Source of the DNA: Qipengyuania marisflavi
Lineage (GTDB): Bacteria; Pseudomonadota; Alphaproteobacteria; Sphingomonadales; Sphingomonadaceae
DNA: 64,000 bases
Direction of reading: 5' to 3'
NCBI RefSeq assembly: GCF_005884405.1
Contig: NZ_VCAO01000002.1
Span: forward strand, 415,260 to 479,259
Shown here: piece by piece, positions 55,978-64,000 of the stretch
Numbering within the stretch: the first letter of the stretch is position 1
Layout of the letters: every line of letters begins with the position of its first letter
Translations under genes and position numbers: made by a program
Notes under the pieces: model-generated
The model's database searches: none
Seen by the model: the letters and a program-made list of their open reading frames with translations, nothing else
What the model was told of the DNA's origin: nothing

Positions 55978-56564
55978 ATCGAACTGTATGCCATCCATCG
56001 GTCGATAACGCTCTTCACATATCCAGGTGTTTCCCGATTTTTCGGTATCCCGCCGGCTCGCGACACAGCGCCGGGTCCAGCATTGTATGCGGCCAGCGCG
56101 AGATGGATCGCACCGAAGCGCTCTAGCATCTGCTTCAGATACCGCGCGCCGCCATCGATGTTCTCAGCCGGATCGTGGCGATTGCGGACACCAAGTTCCC
56201 TTGCCGTTCCCGGCATGAGTTGAGCGAGCCCGGCTGCGCCAGCTGGACTGATCGCCATCGGGTTGAACCGCGATTCCTGCCAAATCAGGGCCTGAAGCAG
56301 TCGAGGCGGCAATTGGTATCGCGCTTCAGCTTGCCGGATGAGTGGCTCATACAAGGCTTCCTCGAAGCTTCTATCGATATAGGCCGCGCCGCCATCTGGC
56401 TTGCCCAAGTGGATTGCAGTCGGGTTGAAAGCGCGCCCTTTGTCGGTTGTAACCTGAACTGTGCCGAGGTCATGGTCGAAGACCTGAAACTCCTGCGCGT
56501 GCGCGGATCCCGAAATCGCAATCGCGAGCGCACCGCAACCGCAAGCCACCAGCGACATTCGCAT
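55974..56564 (-). CDS. Lytic transglycosylase (SLT domain), VirB1-like
   Basis: About 196 residues from the ATG at 56564, chosen because AAAGGT lies six bases upstream and a signal peptide follows (cleavage after SAHA). The SLT catalytic Glu is in ALIWQESRFNP, followed by SPAGAAGLAQLMPGTA. These enzymes open peptidoglycan for conjugation machinery. On the island it would support DNA transfer. The longer frame to 56681 adds an unlikely N terminus. Confidence 0.88.
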   Translation of the reverse strand: MRMSLVACGCGALAIAISGSAHAQEFQVFDHDLGTVQVTTDKGRAFNPTAIHLGKPDGGAAYIDRSFEEALYEPLIRQAEARYQLPPRLLQALIWQESRFNPMAISPAGAAGLAQLMPGTARELGVRNRHDPAENIDGGARYLKQMLERFGAIHLALAAYNAGPGAVSRAGGIPKNRETPGYVKSVIDRWMAYSSI

Positions 56565-56702
56565 TGAATTACCTTTCACCTTGCCTCCATCCGCAAGAGA
56601 ACATAAATAGAACGCATGGGTGTAGGAAAACGTTTTTTGCAAGTTTATCCGAGAGAAGAGGGGTTCGTTTGGAGGGGGCAATTGTGAGGCGATGGAGCTG
56701 GT

Positions 56703-57617
56703 ATGCCCGTTTCGAATTCAACCCTGTCACGTCATTCGCTCGAGGACACCGCCCGAAGGATCTGCGAAAACCGAGGGGGCAAATGGTCAGGCACAAGGGG
56801 CATGGCCTGCTGCCCTGCGCATGATGACCGCACACCTTCGCTCGGCGTGACGCTCGGCCGAAAGGCTATTCTCTTCCATTGCTTTGCGGGCTGCGATCAG
56901 CAGAGCGTGCTTTCCGCACTGGCGCGCGAAGGATTCGAGGTGGCCAGGTTTTTCTCGGGTTCTTCAGCCGAGAATCAATTCAAGTCGACCAGAGTGGGCA
57001 AACCCTCGGCAGCAGCGTTGAGGATCTGGCGCGAAGCGGAACCATTGGGTGCCAGTCCGGCGAAGGCCTACCTTGAGAGCCGCGGCATCCTCGCCGCATC
57101 TCCGGCGCTCCGCTTTCATCCACGAACGCCGCTTGGCCCGAAAGTACGGGCCCGCTTTCTGCCCGCCATGATCGCGGCAGTCAGCCTCGACGAGGGCCCG
57201 ATCGCCATCCACCGCACGTTCCTGTCTACCGAGGCTTCAGGCAAGGCCGCTTTCGAAAAGCCGAAACGCGCGCTCGGCGCGCTCGGTGAAGCTGCTGTCC
57301 GCCTTTTCGCTCCGGCCTCCGGCAAGCTCGGCCTCGCTGAGGGCATCGAGAGCGCGATGTCGGCCTATGCTCTCACCGGCATTCCCGTCTGGGCGACCCT
57401 GGGCAATGAGCGCTTTGGTCTCGTCAGCGTGCCTGAGAGCGTGACCGAGCTTCACCTCTTCGTCGATCACGATGCTGGCGGCGAGCTGGCCGCGTCGCGT
57501 GGCTTGGCCGCTTATGCCCGCGATGGGCGGACGATCCACGTTCGCAAACCATCCTCACGCGACACCGACTGGAACGATGAACTTACAGCATGGCTGCGCC
57601 GCAAAGCGGCGCGGTAG
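56703..57617 (+). CDS. CHC2 zinc-finger and Toprim domain protein (primase-like)
   Basis: 304 residues. An N-terminal zinc finger is formed by C37-x2-H40 (CCPAHDDRTPSL) and C60-x3-C64 (FHCFAGC), as in DnaG primases. A C-terminal Toprim domain follows, with the conserved Glu in LAEGIESAMSA and D-x-D in LFVDHDAGG. This is the short primase-like type of plasmids and integrative elements. Whether it has full primase activity is unknown. Confidence 0.87.
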   Translation: MPVSNSTLSRHSLEDTARRICENRGGKWSGTRGMACCPAHDDRTPSLGVTLGRKAILFHCFAGCDQQSVLSALAREGFEVARFFSGSSAENQFKSTRVGKPSAAALRIWREAEPLGASPAKAYLESRGILAASPALRFHPRTPLGPKVRARFLPAMIAAVSLDEGPIAIHRTFLSTEASGKAAFEKPKRALGALGEAAVRLFAPASGKLGLAEGIESAMSAYALTGIPVWATLGNERFGLVSVPESVTELHLFVDHDAGGELAASRGLAAYARDGRTIHVRKPSSRDTDWNDELTAWLRRKAAR

Positions 57618-57692
57618 AGGAGAGAGAGCTTCTCGAATTCCTGATCCGGCAGAGGGCCTGTCCCGATGCCCTCATCAGGAGGACGAATTGCC

Positions 57693-60600
57693 ATGTTTCA
57701 GTCAGACTTGTTTCCCGCCGGCGAGCAGATACCGGCAGTGCCCCTGGCCTTCGCCATCGGTGCCCGGATTGCCGCGCTTCTCACCTCGGGTCGTCATCTT
57801 ACCCGTGCCGACATTTCCGGGCTGTTCGCCGAAGAGACCGGCGCCCTTGACTGGGGAAGCGCCTGGAGCATCGACGACTACAATAACGCGGTCGAGATCG
57901 GGGCGCTGCTCTGGCTTCGCGAATCTTCGCGCATAGACCTGGCGACCAGCGTGCACGAAACCGAAGCGCGGTTCGACTGGCTCGAAGCAGCCTTGCCGCC
58001 CCGGCACGTTCGCAGCGAAGGACAGGTCGAGCTCCAGCAGTTCTCGACCCCGCCGATGCTGGCCTGGCTGATGGCAAAGGCCGCAGCCATCTCTGCGCAC
58101 GACACGCTACTCGAACCCTCCGCCGGGAATGGCGCCCTCGCTCTCTGGGGCAGCCTCCAGGACGCCTCGTTGGTCCTCAACGAGATCGATCTGGCAAGAC
58201 GAAACGGGCTGGGCCATATCTTCCCCGCGGCCACGATCACTGCGCATGACGGGGAACTGATCGCCGACCTGCTTCGCAGCCCGGTTCCATCGGTCGTGCT
58301 AATGAACCCGCCATTCGCTCATAGCCATGAACGCGGCGAGGACCGCGAGACCGCTATGCGTCACCTGCGCGGTGCGATCCGAGCGGCTGCGAATGGGGCG
58401 AGGATAGTCGCCATCATGCCCGATGGCTTTGACGCTTCCACATTCGCCAAAGCACAGGACGAAGCGTCGCTCCTGATTAATGTCCGCTTGGAGCAGATGT
58501 TTCGCCGGACAGGGACGGGGATCGCCGTTCGCCTGGTCGTGATCGACAAGACGCAGACTGCGTCTTCGCCCGCGATCACCGGAGACACCTGCGACCTGGT
58601 CGAGCTCCACGAGCTTATCACCGCACTTCCGCGCCGCGCGCAAACACCCGCCAGCCTCCATCGCTTGCCGTTCAGCAAGCCAATTCGCCGAGTTGGCAAG
58701 ACTTCGACCCAACGCACTCCGGTCCGTCCGGTGGCGCCTTTCGCAGCGACAGCAGCAGCCAAGGCGAATGCGACCACTCTTGCCTATTCGGTCTTGGCCG
58801 ACTCCGCGCCGGTACCTGAACAGACAGGCATCTACCTGCCTTACCGGCCCAGTCGCATCGCGTTCGAAGGCGCTCCGGCCCATCCCACCCCGCTCGTGGA
58901 ATCGGTCGCTATGGGTTCGGTCGCGGCTCCGCAGCCGGAAGTGCGGCCTCGTCTTCCCACCAACTGGCAGGCCGATGGCCTTTTATCCGAGGCTCAGTGC
59001 GAGACACTGGTCTACGCTGCCCAGGCATTCGCGCGCGACCTACCGGGCCAGTTCAAGGTCAGCCAGGAGGGCACTGCGCTGGAACTGTCCGAAGACGGTC
59101 ATGAATACCGCCAAGGCTTTTTCCTCGGTGACGGGACCGGAGCGGGCAAGGGACGGCAAATCGCAGCGGTCATCATGGACCGCTGGCTCGCCAGCGAGCG
59201 TCGCCATATCTGGATCACGAAGAACGAGGCGCTGCTCGAAGATGCGCGCCGCGACTGGGAAGCGCTTGGCGGGCTGCCGCTCGATCTCCAGCCGCTCTCG
59301 CGCTGGAAACTCGGCCACCCCGTGACGATGTCCGAAGGCATTCTCTTCGTCACCTATCCAACGCTGCGCTCGGGACGCGCTGAGGATACGCGGCTCGACC
59401 AGATCCTTGCCTGGGCGGGCGAGGATTTCGACGGCGTGATCGCCTTTGACGAAGCCCACGCGATGGCCAATGCGCTTGGGGGCTCTTCAACCCGCGGCAA
59501 GGTCAAGGGCTCCGAACAGGGCATGGCGGGCCTCAGGTTGCAAAACCATCTCCCACGCGCCCGCGTGCTCTACGCGTCTGCCACCGGCGCTTCGGATATC
59601 GCCAACCTCGGTTACACCTCACGGCTTGGCTTATGGGGACCCGAGACTGCTTTCCCGACCCATGAGGCGTTCATGACAGAGATCCGCGCTGGCGGCGTCG
59701 CGGCGATGGAGCTCGTCGCCCGCGACCTCAAGGCTCAGGGCCTCTATCTTGCTCGTGCGTTGTCCTTCGCCGGGGTTGAGTACGAGATCCTCGAACACAG
59801 CCTGACCGAAGCGCAGGTCAAAATCTATGACGCCTACGCCGATGCCTGGGCGATCATTCACCGCAATCTCGAAGCAGCGCTCGAAGCAACCCGCGTGGTC
59901 GACGAGGACAGCGGCGACACGCTCAATCGCAATGCCAAGGCTGCGGCGCTGTCGATCTTCGAAGGCACCAAGCAGCGCTTCTTTGCCCAGCTTCTGCTCT
60001 CGATGAAATTGCCGAGCTTGATCCCCGCGATGGAAGCGGCGCTGGGCGAAGACCATTCGGTAGTCGTGCAGCTGGTCTCGACCGCCGAGGCCATGCTCGA
60101 CCGGCGTCTCGCCGACCTATCCGACGAGGAACGCGAAGCGCTCGATATCGATCTGTCCCCGCGTGAATATGTCATCGACTACCTTAGCAAGAGCTTTCCG
60201 GTGCGTTTGATGCAGGTCTTCGCCGACGAGGATGGCAATCTTCGTTCCGAGGCAATGAGCGACGAGGAGGGCAATCCCGTTTTCTGCCCGCGCGCCATGG
60301 CCGCGCGCGATGCGCTGATCGAACAGCTCTGCGCACTGCCGCCCATCGCTACCGCGCTCGATGCGATCATCGAGCACTTCGGAACCGAGGCCGTCGCCGA
60401 GGTTACGGGCCGGACCCGCAGGCTGGTGATCGGACGCGATGGTCAGCAATGCCTCGAACGGCGTAGCCCCAGCGCCAATGTCGCCGAAGCGCAAAGCTTT
60501 ATGGAAGGCACCAAGCGCATCCTGGTATTCTCGGACGCCGGCGGCACGGGTCGATCTTACCATGCCGACTTGGGCGCCAGGAACCAGCAGCGCCGGGTCC

Positions 60601-61940
60601 ATTTCCTGCTCGAGCCGGGCTGGCGCGCCGACAACGCCATCCAAGGTCTTGGCCGTACCAACCGCACTAACCAGGCATCCGCGCCGCTGTTCCGCCCGGT
60701 TACCACAGACGTAAAGGGCGAACGCCGGTTCATCTCGACCATTGCGCGAAGGCTCGATGCATTGGGCGCGCTTACTCGTGGCCAGCGCCAGACCGGCGGA
60801 CAGAACCTGTTCGACCCGGCAGACAATCTCGAAAGCGACTACGCGCGCGAAGCGCTCAGCCGCTGGTTCCAGCTGCTCTATGACGGCAAGCTCGAGGCCA
60901 CGAGCTTCGGCAATTTCGTCGAGCGGACCGGCCTCCGACTTGAAAGCCCCGATGGCGGATTGACCGATAATCTCCCCACGATCCAACGCTGGCTCAACCG
61001 CATTCTCGCGCTGCCGATCGCGCTCCAGAACGCCATATTCGACGAATACCTTGGTCTCGTCGAAGCGCGGATCGAAGCTGCGCGTGAAGCCGGAACGCTT
61101 GATCAGGGACTGGAAACCGTGAGGGTCGATCGCTTCACGGTCCTCGCCGATGAACTCCTGCGCACAGACCCCGTGACCGGTGCCGAGACCCGTCTCGTCT
61201 CGCTCGAAGTGACGAAGCACCTTCGGACTCTGCGATTGAAGCGCCTGGTGCGGATGCACGAGATTGGCAGTACGCACGCGATCCCGATGCGCAATGCGCG
61301 CTCGGGCAAGGTCGCGCTGTCGGTTCCGACCCGCCGCCTCATCGCCGACGACGGGGCAGTGATCGAACGCCGACGCCTTTTGCGCCCGCTCAACTCCGCG
61401 AACTGGACAATCGAGGCACTCGCTGAAAGCCACTGGGAAGATATTGGCGTCACCGCATTCACGAGGGCCTGGCGTGCCGAGGAAGAGCAAGCGGCCAAGT
61501 CACCGGTGACCGAGCGCGTGCATCTCGCCACCGGACTGTTGCTTCCGGTCTGGAAGCGCCTGCCAGGCGATCATGTCCGCGTCACCCGGCTCGTTGCCGA
61601 GGACGGTCAGTCGATCATCGGCCGCGAAGTGCTCGATGTCGATCTCGCCGCAATCGCCGAGACCTTTGGCCTTTCCGGAGTTGCCGGACCATCGGCTGAG
61701 CAGATCGGCGAGCTCGTCATCGCCAGCGGCAAGCCGCTGGGCCTCGCAAGCCACGATGCCTTGACCGTCAAGCGATCACTGGTCGGCGGCGAGCAGCGCC
61801 TTGAACTGACCGGTTTCTCGCCGGATCGCCTCGACTGGTACAAGGGCAAGGGCTGCTTCACCGAGATCATCCGTTACCGCACGCGGCTGTTCGTGCCAGT
61901 CTCCGCAGCCTCGTCCGTTCTTCCCACGCTTGCCGCCTGA
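57693..61940 (+). CDS. DNA methyltransferase-strawberry notch helicase fusion protein
   Basis: About 1415 residues. Around residues 138-205 lies a methyltransferase-like module: motif I EPSAGNGAL and motif IV NPPF (as in N6-adenine methylases). From about 475 comes an SF2 helicase: Walker A GDGTGAGKGRQ, DEAH box in FDEAHAMAN (about 586) and SATGAS. Near 970-1000 is the strawberry-notch C-terminal helicase motif GWRADNAIQGLGRTNRTNQ. This layout recalls phage P1 DarB and related proteins of conjugative elements. The ATG at 57693 with AGGAGG upstream is preferred over 57666. Confidence 0.88.
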   Translation: MFQSDLFPAGEQIPAVPLAFAIGARIAALLTSGRHLTRADISGLFAEETGALDWGSAWSIDDYNNAVEIGALLWLRESSRIDLATSVHETEARFDWLEAALPPRHVRSEGQVELQQFSTPPMLAWLMAKAAAISAHDTLLEPSAGNGALALWGSLQDASLVLNEIDLARRNGLGHIFPAATITAHDGELIADLLRSPVPSVVLMNPPFAHSHERGEDRETAMRHLRGAIRAAANGARIVAIMPDGFDASTFAKAQDEASLLINVRLEQMFRRTGTGIAVRLVVIDKTQTASSPAITGDTCDLVELHELITALPRRAQTPASLHRLPFSKPIRRVGKTSTQRTPVRPVAPFAATAAAKANATTLAYSVLADSAPVPEQTGIYLPYRPSRIAFEGAPAHPTPLVESVAMGSVAAPQPEVRPRLPTNWQADGLLSEAQCETLVYAAQAFARDLPGQFKVSQEGTALELSEDGHEYRQGFFLGDGTGAGKGRQIAAVIMDRWLASERRHIWITKNEALLEDARRDWEALGGLPLDLQPLSRWKLGHPVTMSEGILFVTYPTLRSGRAEDTRLDQILAWAGEDFDGVIAFDEAHAMANALGGSSTRGKVKGSEQGMAGLRLQNHLPRARVLYASATGASDIANLGYTSRLGLWGPETAFPTHEAFMTEIRAGGVAAMELVARDLKAQGLYLARALSFAGVEYEILEHSLTEAQVKIYDAYADAWAIIHRNLEAALEATRVVDEDSGDTLNRNAKAAALSIFEGTKQRFFAQLLLSMKLPSLIPAMEAALGEDHSVVVQLVSTAEAMLDRRLADLSDEEREALDIDLSPREYVIDYLSKSFPVRLMQVFADEDGNLRSEAMSDEEGNPVFCPRAMAARDALIEQLCALPPIATALDAIIEHFGTEAVAEVTGRTRRLVIGRDGQQCLERRSPSANVAEAQSFMEGTKRILVFSDAGGTGRSYHADLGARNQQRRVHFLLEPGWRADNAIQGLGRTNRTNQASAPLFRPVTTDVKGERRFISTIARRLDALGALTRGQRQTGGQNLFDPADNLESDYAREALSRWFQLLYDGKLEATSFGNFVERTGLRLESPDGGLTDNLPTIQRWLNRILALPIALQNAIFDEYLGLVEARIEAAREAGTLDQGLETVRVDRFTVLADELLRTDPVTGAETRLVSLEVTKHLRTLRLKRLVRMHEIGSTHAIPMRNARSGKVALSVPTRRLIADDGAVIERRRLLRPLNSANWTIEALAESHWEDIGVTAFTRAWRAEEEQAAKSPVTERVHLATGLLLPVWKRLPGDHVRVTRLVAEDGQSIIGREVLDVDLAAIAETFGLSGVAGPSAEQIGELVIASGKPLGLASHDALTVKRSLVGGEQRLELTGFSPDRLDWYKGKGCFTEIIRYRTRLFVPVSAASSVLPTLAA

Positions 61941-62043
61941 CCGCTCGGGCCGACCCCAACTCAGAATGAGAGTGGAGGGAGCCCTTTGGGCTTGTGGGCC
62001 TCGTGATCCTCACCTGCGCCTTCATTCCATCAGGAGAACACCC

Positions 62044-63774
62044 ATGATCCAGTCAATTCCCTTGAAGAAGCTCGTCCCGAGCCCGCGAAACGTTCGCAAG
62101 TCTAGCGACGTGCTGGCCGACCTCCAGCTACGGGCAGACATCGCTGTGCGCGGACTGCTGCAGAATCTCGTCGTGCGCAAAGGAAAGCGCGGCAAGTTCG
62201 AGGTCGAGGCCGGAGGTCGCCGTCTCGCCGCGCTGCAGGCGCTGGCCGAAGAGGGCACTTTACCCGAAAGCCATGAGGTCACCTGCCTCGTCATCGAAGG
62301 CGACGAAAGCGAAGTGCGAGAAGCCAGCCTTGCCGAGAACTTCCAGCGTCTCGCAATGAACCCGGCCGACGAGGCACAGGCCTTCGCCTCCATCATCGAG
62401 GCAGGGGCTACCACGGAAGACGTGGCGCGCCGCTTCGGCCTCACCGTCCGGTTCGTCGAAGGGCGCCTGCGTTTGGCAAGTCTCGCACCCTGCGTCTTCG
62501 AAGCACTCGCCGAGGGCACGATCACGCTCGACATGGCCAAGGCCTATGGCGCGATCTCCGACGTGGAGCGTCAGGCACATGTCTATGCCGAGCTGCAGGA
62601 CGCCTGGTACCAGATCACGCCTGACACCATCCGCCGCATGGTGCTCGATGCCACGGTCCGCGGTTCCGATCCGCGTGCCGTGCTCGTCGGACGCGATGCC
62701 TACCTCGCCGCGGGTGGCCGGATTGAACGCGAACTGTTCGACGACGATGCCAGTGAAAGCTGGATCGATATCGCGCTGCTCGAGGACCTCGCGCACAAGG
62801 CCATGGACGAAGCCGCAGAAAAGACCGCACTTGAATATGGACTTGCCTGGGTTCGGCCGACGCTTGGCAACTACGTCAGCCATGACCTCATCGAAGGTCT
62901 GGGCCGCTTACCATGCGAGCCTGCACCGATGACCGAACAAGAAGCGCAAAAGCTCGGCGAACTTGAGGCCGACTACGACCGCGTCGCCGCCGTGCTCGAA
63001 GACGAGGACAGCGACGAGGATGAGGTCGCCAAGGCCGAACAGGAACTCGTGGTAATCGACCGCGCCATGCGCGCGATCAATGATCGGCCGCCGGTACTCG
63101 CCGACGAGCTGAAATCCGAAGCTGGCGCCTTCCTAGTCCTCTCGCGAAATGGCGAGCCGACATTGGTCCAGCAATACTACACCGAGACCGAAGTCATCGC
63201 TGACGAATGTGTGGTCGAGGCCGTCGAGGAGAGCGGAGCGGCGAAGCCTAAAGGGAGCTCGCTGTCCCAGCGCCTGCTCGACGAGCTCGCGATGCAGCGC
63301 CGCGACATCCTCGCGATCCATCTCGCAAACGATCCGGCACTGGCACTCGACTTCATGGTCTTCACGCTCGCCGATGCCGATGGGCACGACTGGCACGCGA
63401 AGAAAGCGTCGACGCTTGTCGGATCGGTAGCGTCCGGCCCGGTCACCGGGTTTGAGGCCAAGGATGCGCCGGCGAGTGCTGCTTTGGCCGAATTCGCGGG
63501 GTCGCTCGATGAAAGCTGGCGTGCTGGCGAGAGCGATGTCGAGCGGTTTGCCAGGTTCCGGGCGCTTACCGACGAGGCGCGCTCGGCCTGGCTTGGTCAT
63601 GTCGTCTCGCGTGCACTCGTTGCCAGTCTTGCCTGCGAAGGCGAGCGTTCGGTGCCGATGCACGAGGCGCTCGGCTCGCTCCTTGAAATCGAGACCGCGC
63701 AATGGACTTGTAACGGTTTTGTGCCGGTCACTGATCTCATTATGCCACTTTGGCTTCGAATGCGAGCGGGCTGA
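62044..63774 (+). pseudogene. ParB/RepB-like protein, 3' end disrupted by IS insertion
   Basis: The gene starts at an ATG with GGAGA upstream. An N-terminal ParB domain (LKKLVPSPRNVRKSS, FEVEAGGRRLAALQAL, ASLAENFQRLAMNPADEAQAF) is followed by a helix-turn-helix (TTEDVARRFGLTVRFVEGRL). It keeps about 554 native residues as far as ETAQW; the last 22 codons come from the inserted IS end. Related proteins on such islands go on past this point, so the C terminus is lost. It may still partly function. Confidence 0.82.
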
Positions 63775-64000
63775 TGCCGCCCAGATATGAATGGCGGCGG
63801 CGGGTATTGTAGAACCCGTTGATGTACTGGAAGATGGCGGCCTCGGCTTGTCGCCGTGTTGGCCAGCTCTGCCGCCAGATTAGTTCCGCCTTCAGGCTTT
63901 TGAAGAATGTCTCGACAGAGGCGTTATCATAGCAATTACCCTTGCCGCTCATCGATGGCCGCAGGCCGTAAGCCTGCAGCATCTTTTGATAATCGTAGGA
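63703..64000 (-). mobile_element. IS3-family insertion sequence (partial, continues beyond window)
   Basis: The boundary is placed near 63703-63710, where the parB-like protein stops resembling its family (after ETAQW). Inside is the 3' end of a transposase on the minus strand. The sequence from TGGACTTGTAACGG inward is probably the terminal inverted repeat, but the other end lies outside the window, so it cannot be confirmed. Confidence 0.75.
63740..64000 (-). CDS. IS3-family transposase OrfB, C-terminal part
   Basis: The frame is open to the window edge. It contains MSGKGNCYDNASVETFFKSL, the region holding the last catalytic Glu of the DDE triad, and YINGFYNTRRRHSYLGGISP, both typical of IS3 (IS150-like) OrfB. 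About 87 residues are visible; the first part is beyond 64000. Confidence 0.93.
   Translation of the reverse strand, partial: SYDYQKMLQAYGLRPSMSGKGNCYDNASVETFFKSLKAELIWRQSWPTRRQAEAAIFQYINGFYNTRRRHSYLGGISPLAFEAKVA

Larger units (their letters stand above)
54331..64000. mobile_element. Integrated genomic island (ICE- or plasmid-like), left part
   Basis: It begins at the tRNA-Met 3' end with a tyrosine integrase and runs beyond the window. Gene content is typical of mobile elements: lytic transglycosylase, primase-like Toprim protein, methyltransferase-strawberry-notch helicase and ParB-like protein. The parB-like gene is broken by an IS3-family element. The right end and any conjugation genes are not visible. 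Confidence 0.85.

Noticed and set aside
56565..56681. N-terminal extension of the lytic transglycosylase
   Set aside because: It would bury the signal peptide; a good RBS precedes 56564.

Overview
The window looks like chromosomal DNA of a GC-rich alphaproteobacterium, most likely Sphingomonadales (Erythrobacteraceae or Sphingomonadaceae). Four things point there. The core gene order is alphaproteobacterial (lon-hupB, rpsB-tsf, pyrH-frr-uppS-cdsA-dxr-rseP-bamA-skp-fabZ). The encoded proteins look sphingomonad-like. There are recognisable alphaproteobacterial operators: a GTTC-N7-GTTC LexA box, TTAA-N7-TTAA CtrA boxes and GGAAC-N17-CGTT EcfG promoters. Finally, fabZ follows skp with no lpxD or lpxA, as expected in a lineage that uses glycosphingolipids instead of lipid A.

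Layout. 1-1397: 3' part of lon, an 11-bp tandem repeat, then hupB. 1473-2513: rlmB and tRNA-Tyr. 2634-5006: an AT-richer gene for a formylglycine-type sulfatase fused to a long RTX calcium-binding tail, probably acquired horizontally beside the tRNA. 5417-7008: psd-pssA phospholipid pair. 6974-7347: a small membrane-protein gene behind a LexA-box promoter. 7582-9425: rpsB-tsf. 9433-11028: metallophosphoesterase and methyltransferase. 11102-20453: a long run coupling nucleotide and translation genes (pyrH, frr) to isoprenoid, phospholipid and envelope assembly, ending with rpmE. 20552-22567: 2OG-Fe(II) oxygenase, tRNA-His, leucine dehydrogenase. 22664-27520: a tightly overlapping cytochrome c maturation operon, ccmCDEFGHI, without ccmAB. 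27638-33172: kup, then yciB-ftsY-mtaB-dapF on the minus strand. 33212-39884: a GGDEF-EAL protein with a CtrA-like promoter, an EVE protein, CsbD with an EcfG promoter, a TPP enzyme, an LplT-like transporter and pgsA. 39887-44237: a four-gene minus-strand operon (flippase, ATP-grasp ligase, lipoprotein beta-propeller, PAP2 phosphatase) that looks like cell-surface glycan or lipid chemistry. 44309-54181: oxyR-rnd, aspS, a DUF2383 stress protein, a serine hydrolase, and acpP-fabF-mltG-2H phosphoesterase.

From 54331 to the window end lies an integrated mobile element in the 3' end of a tRNA-Met. It has a duplicated tRNA tail, a frameshifted tyrosine integrase, a DUF5818-like protein, a secreted lytic transglycosylase, a CHC2/Toprim primase-like protein, a 1.4-kilo-residue methyltransferase-strawberry-notch helicase fusion and a ParB-like protein. 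The ParB-like gene is cut at its 3' end by an IS3-family insertion that runs off the window.

The most interesting signals are regulatory and mobile. They are the LexA operator sitting between -35 and -10 of a small membrane-protein gene (an SOS effector candidate comparable in concept to Caulobacter SidA), the RTX-sulfatase, the methyltransferase-helicase fusion on the island, and EcfG and CtrA sites that place several accessory genes in known alphaproteobacterial regulons. All assignments come from reading the sequence; no database search was run.
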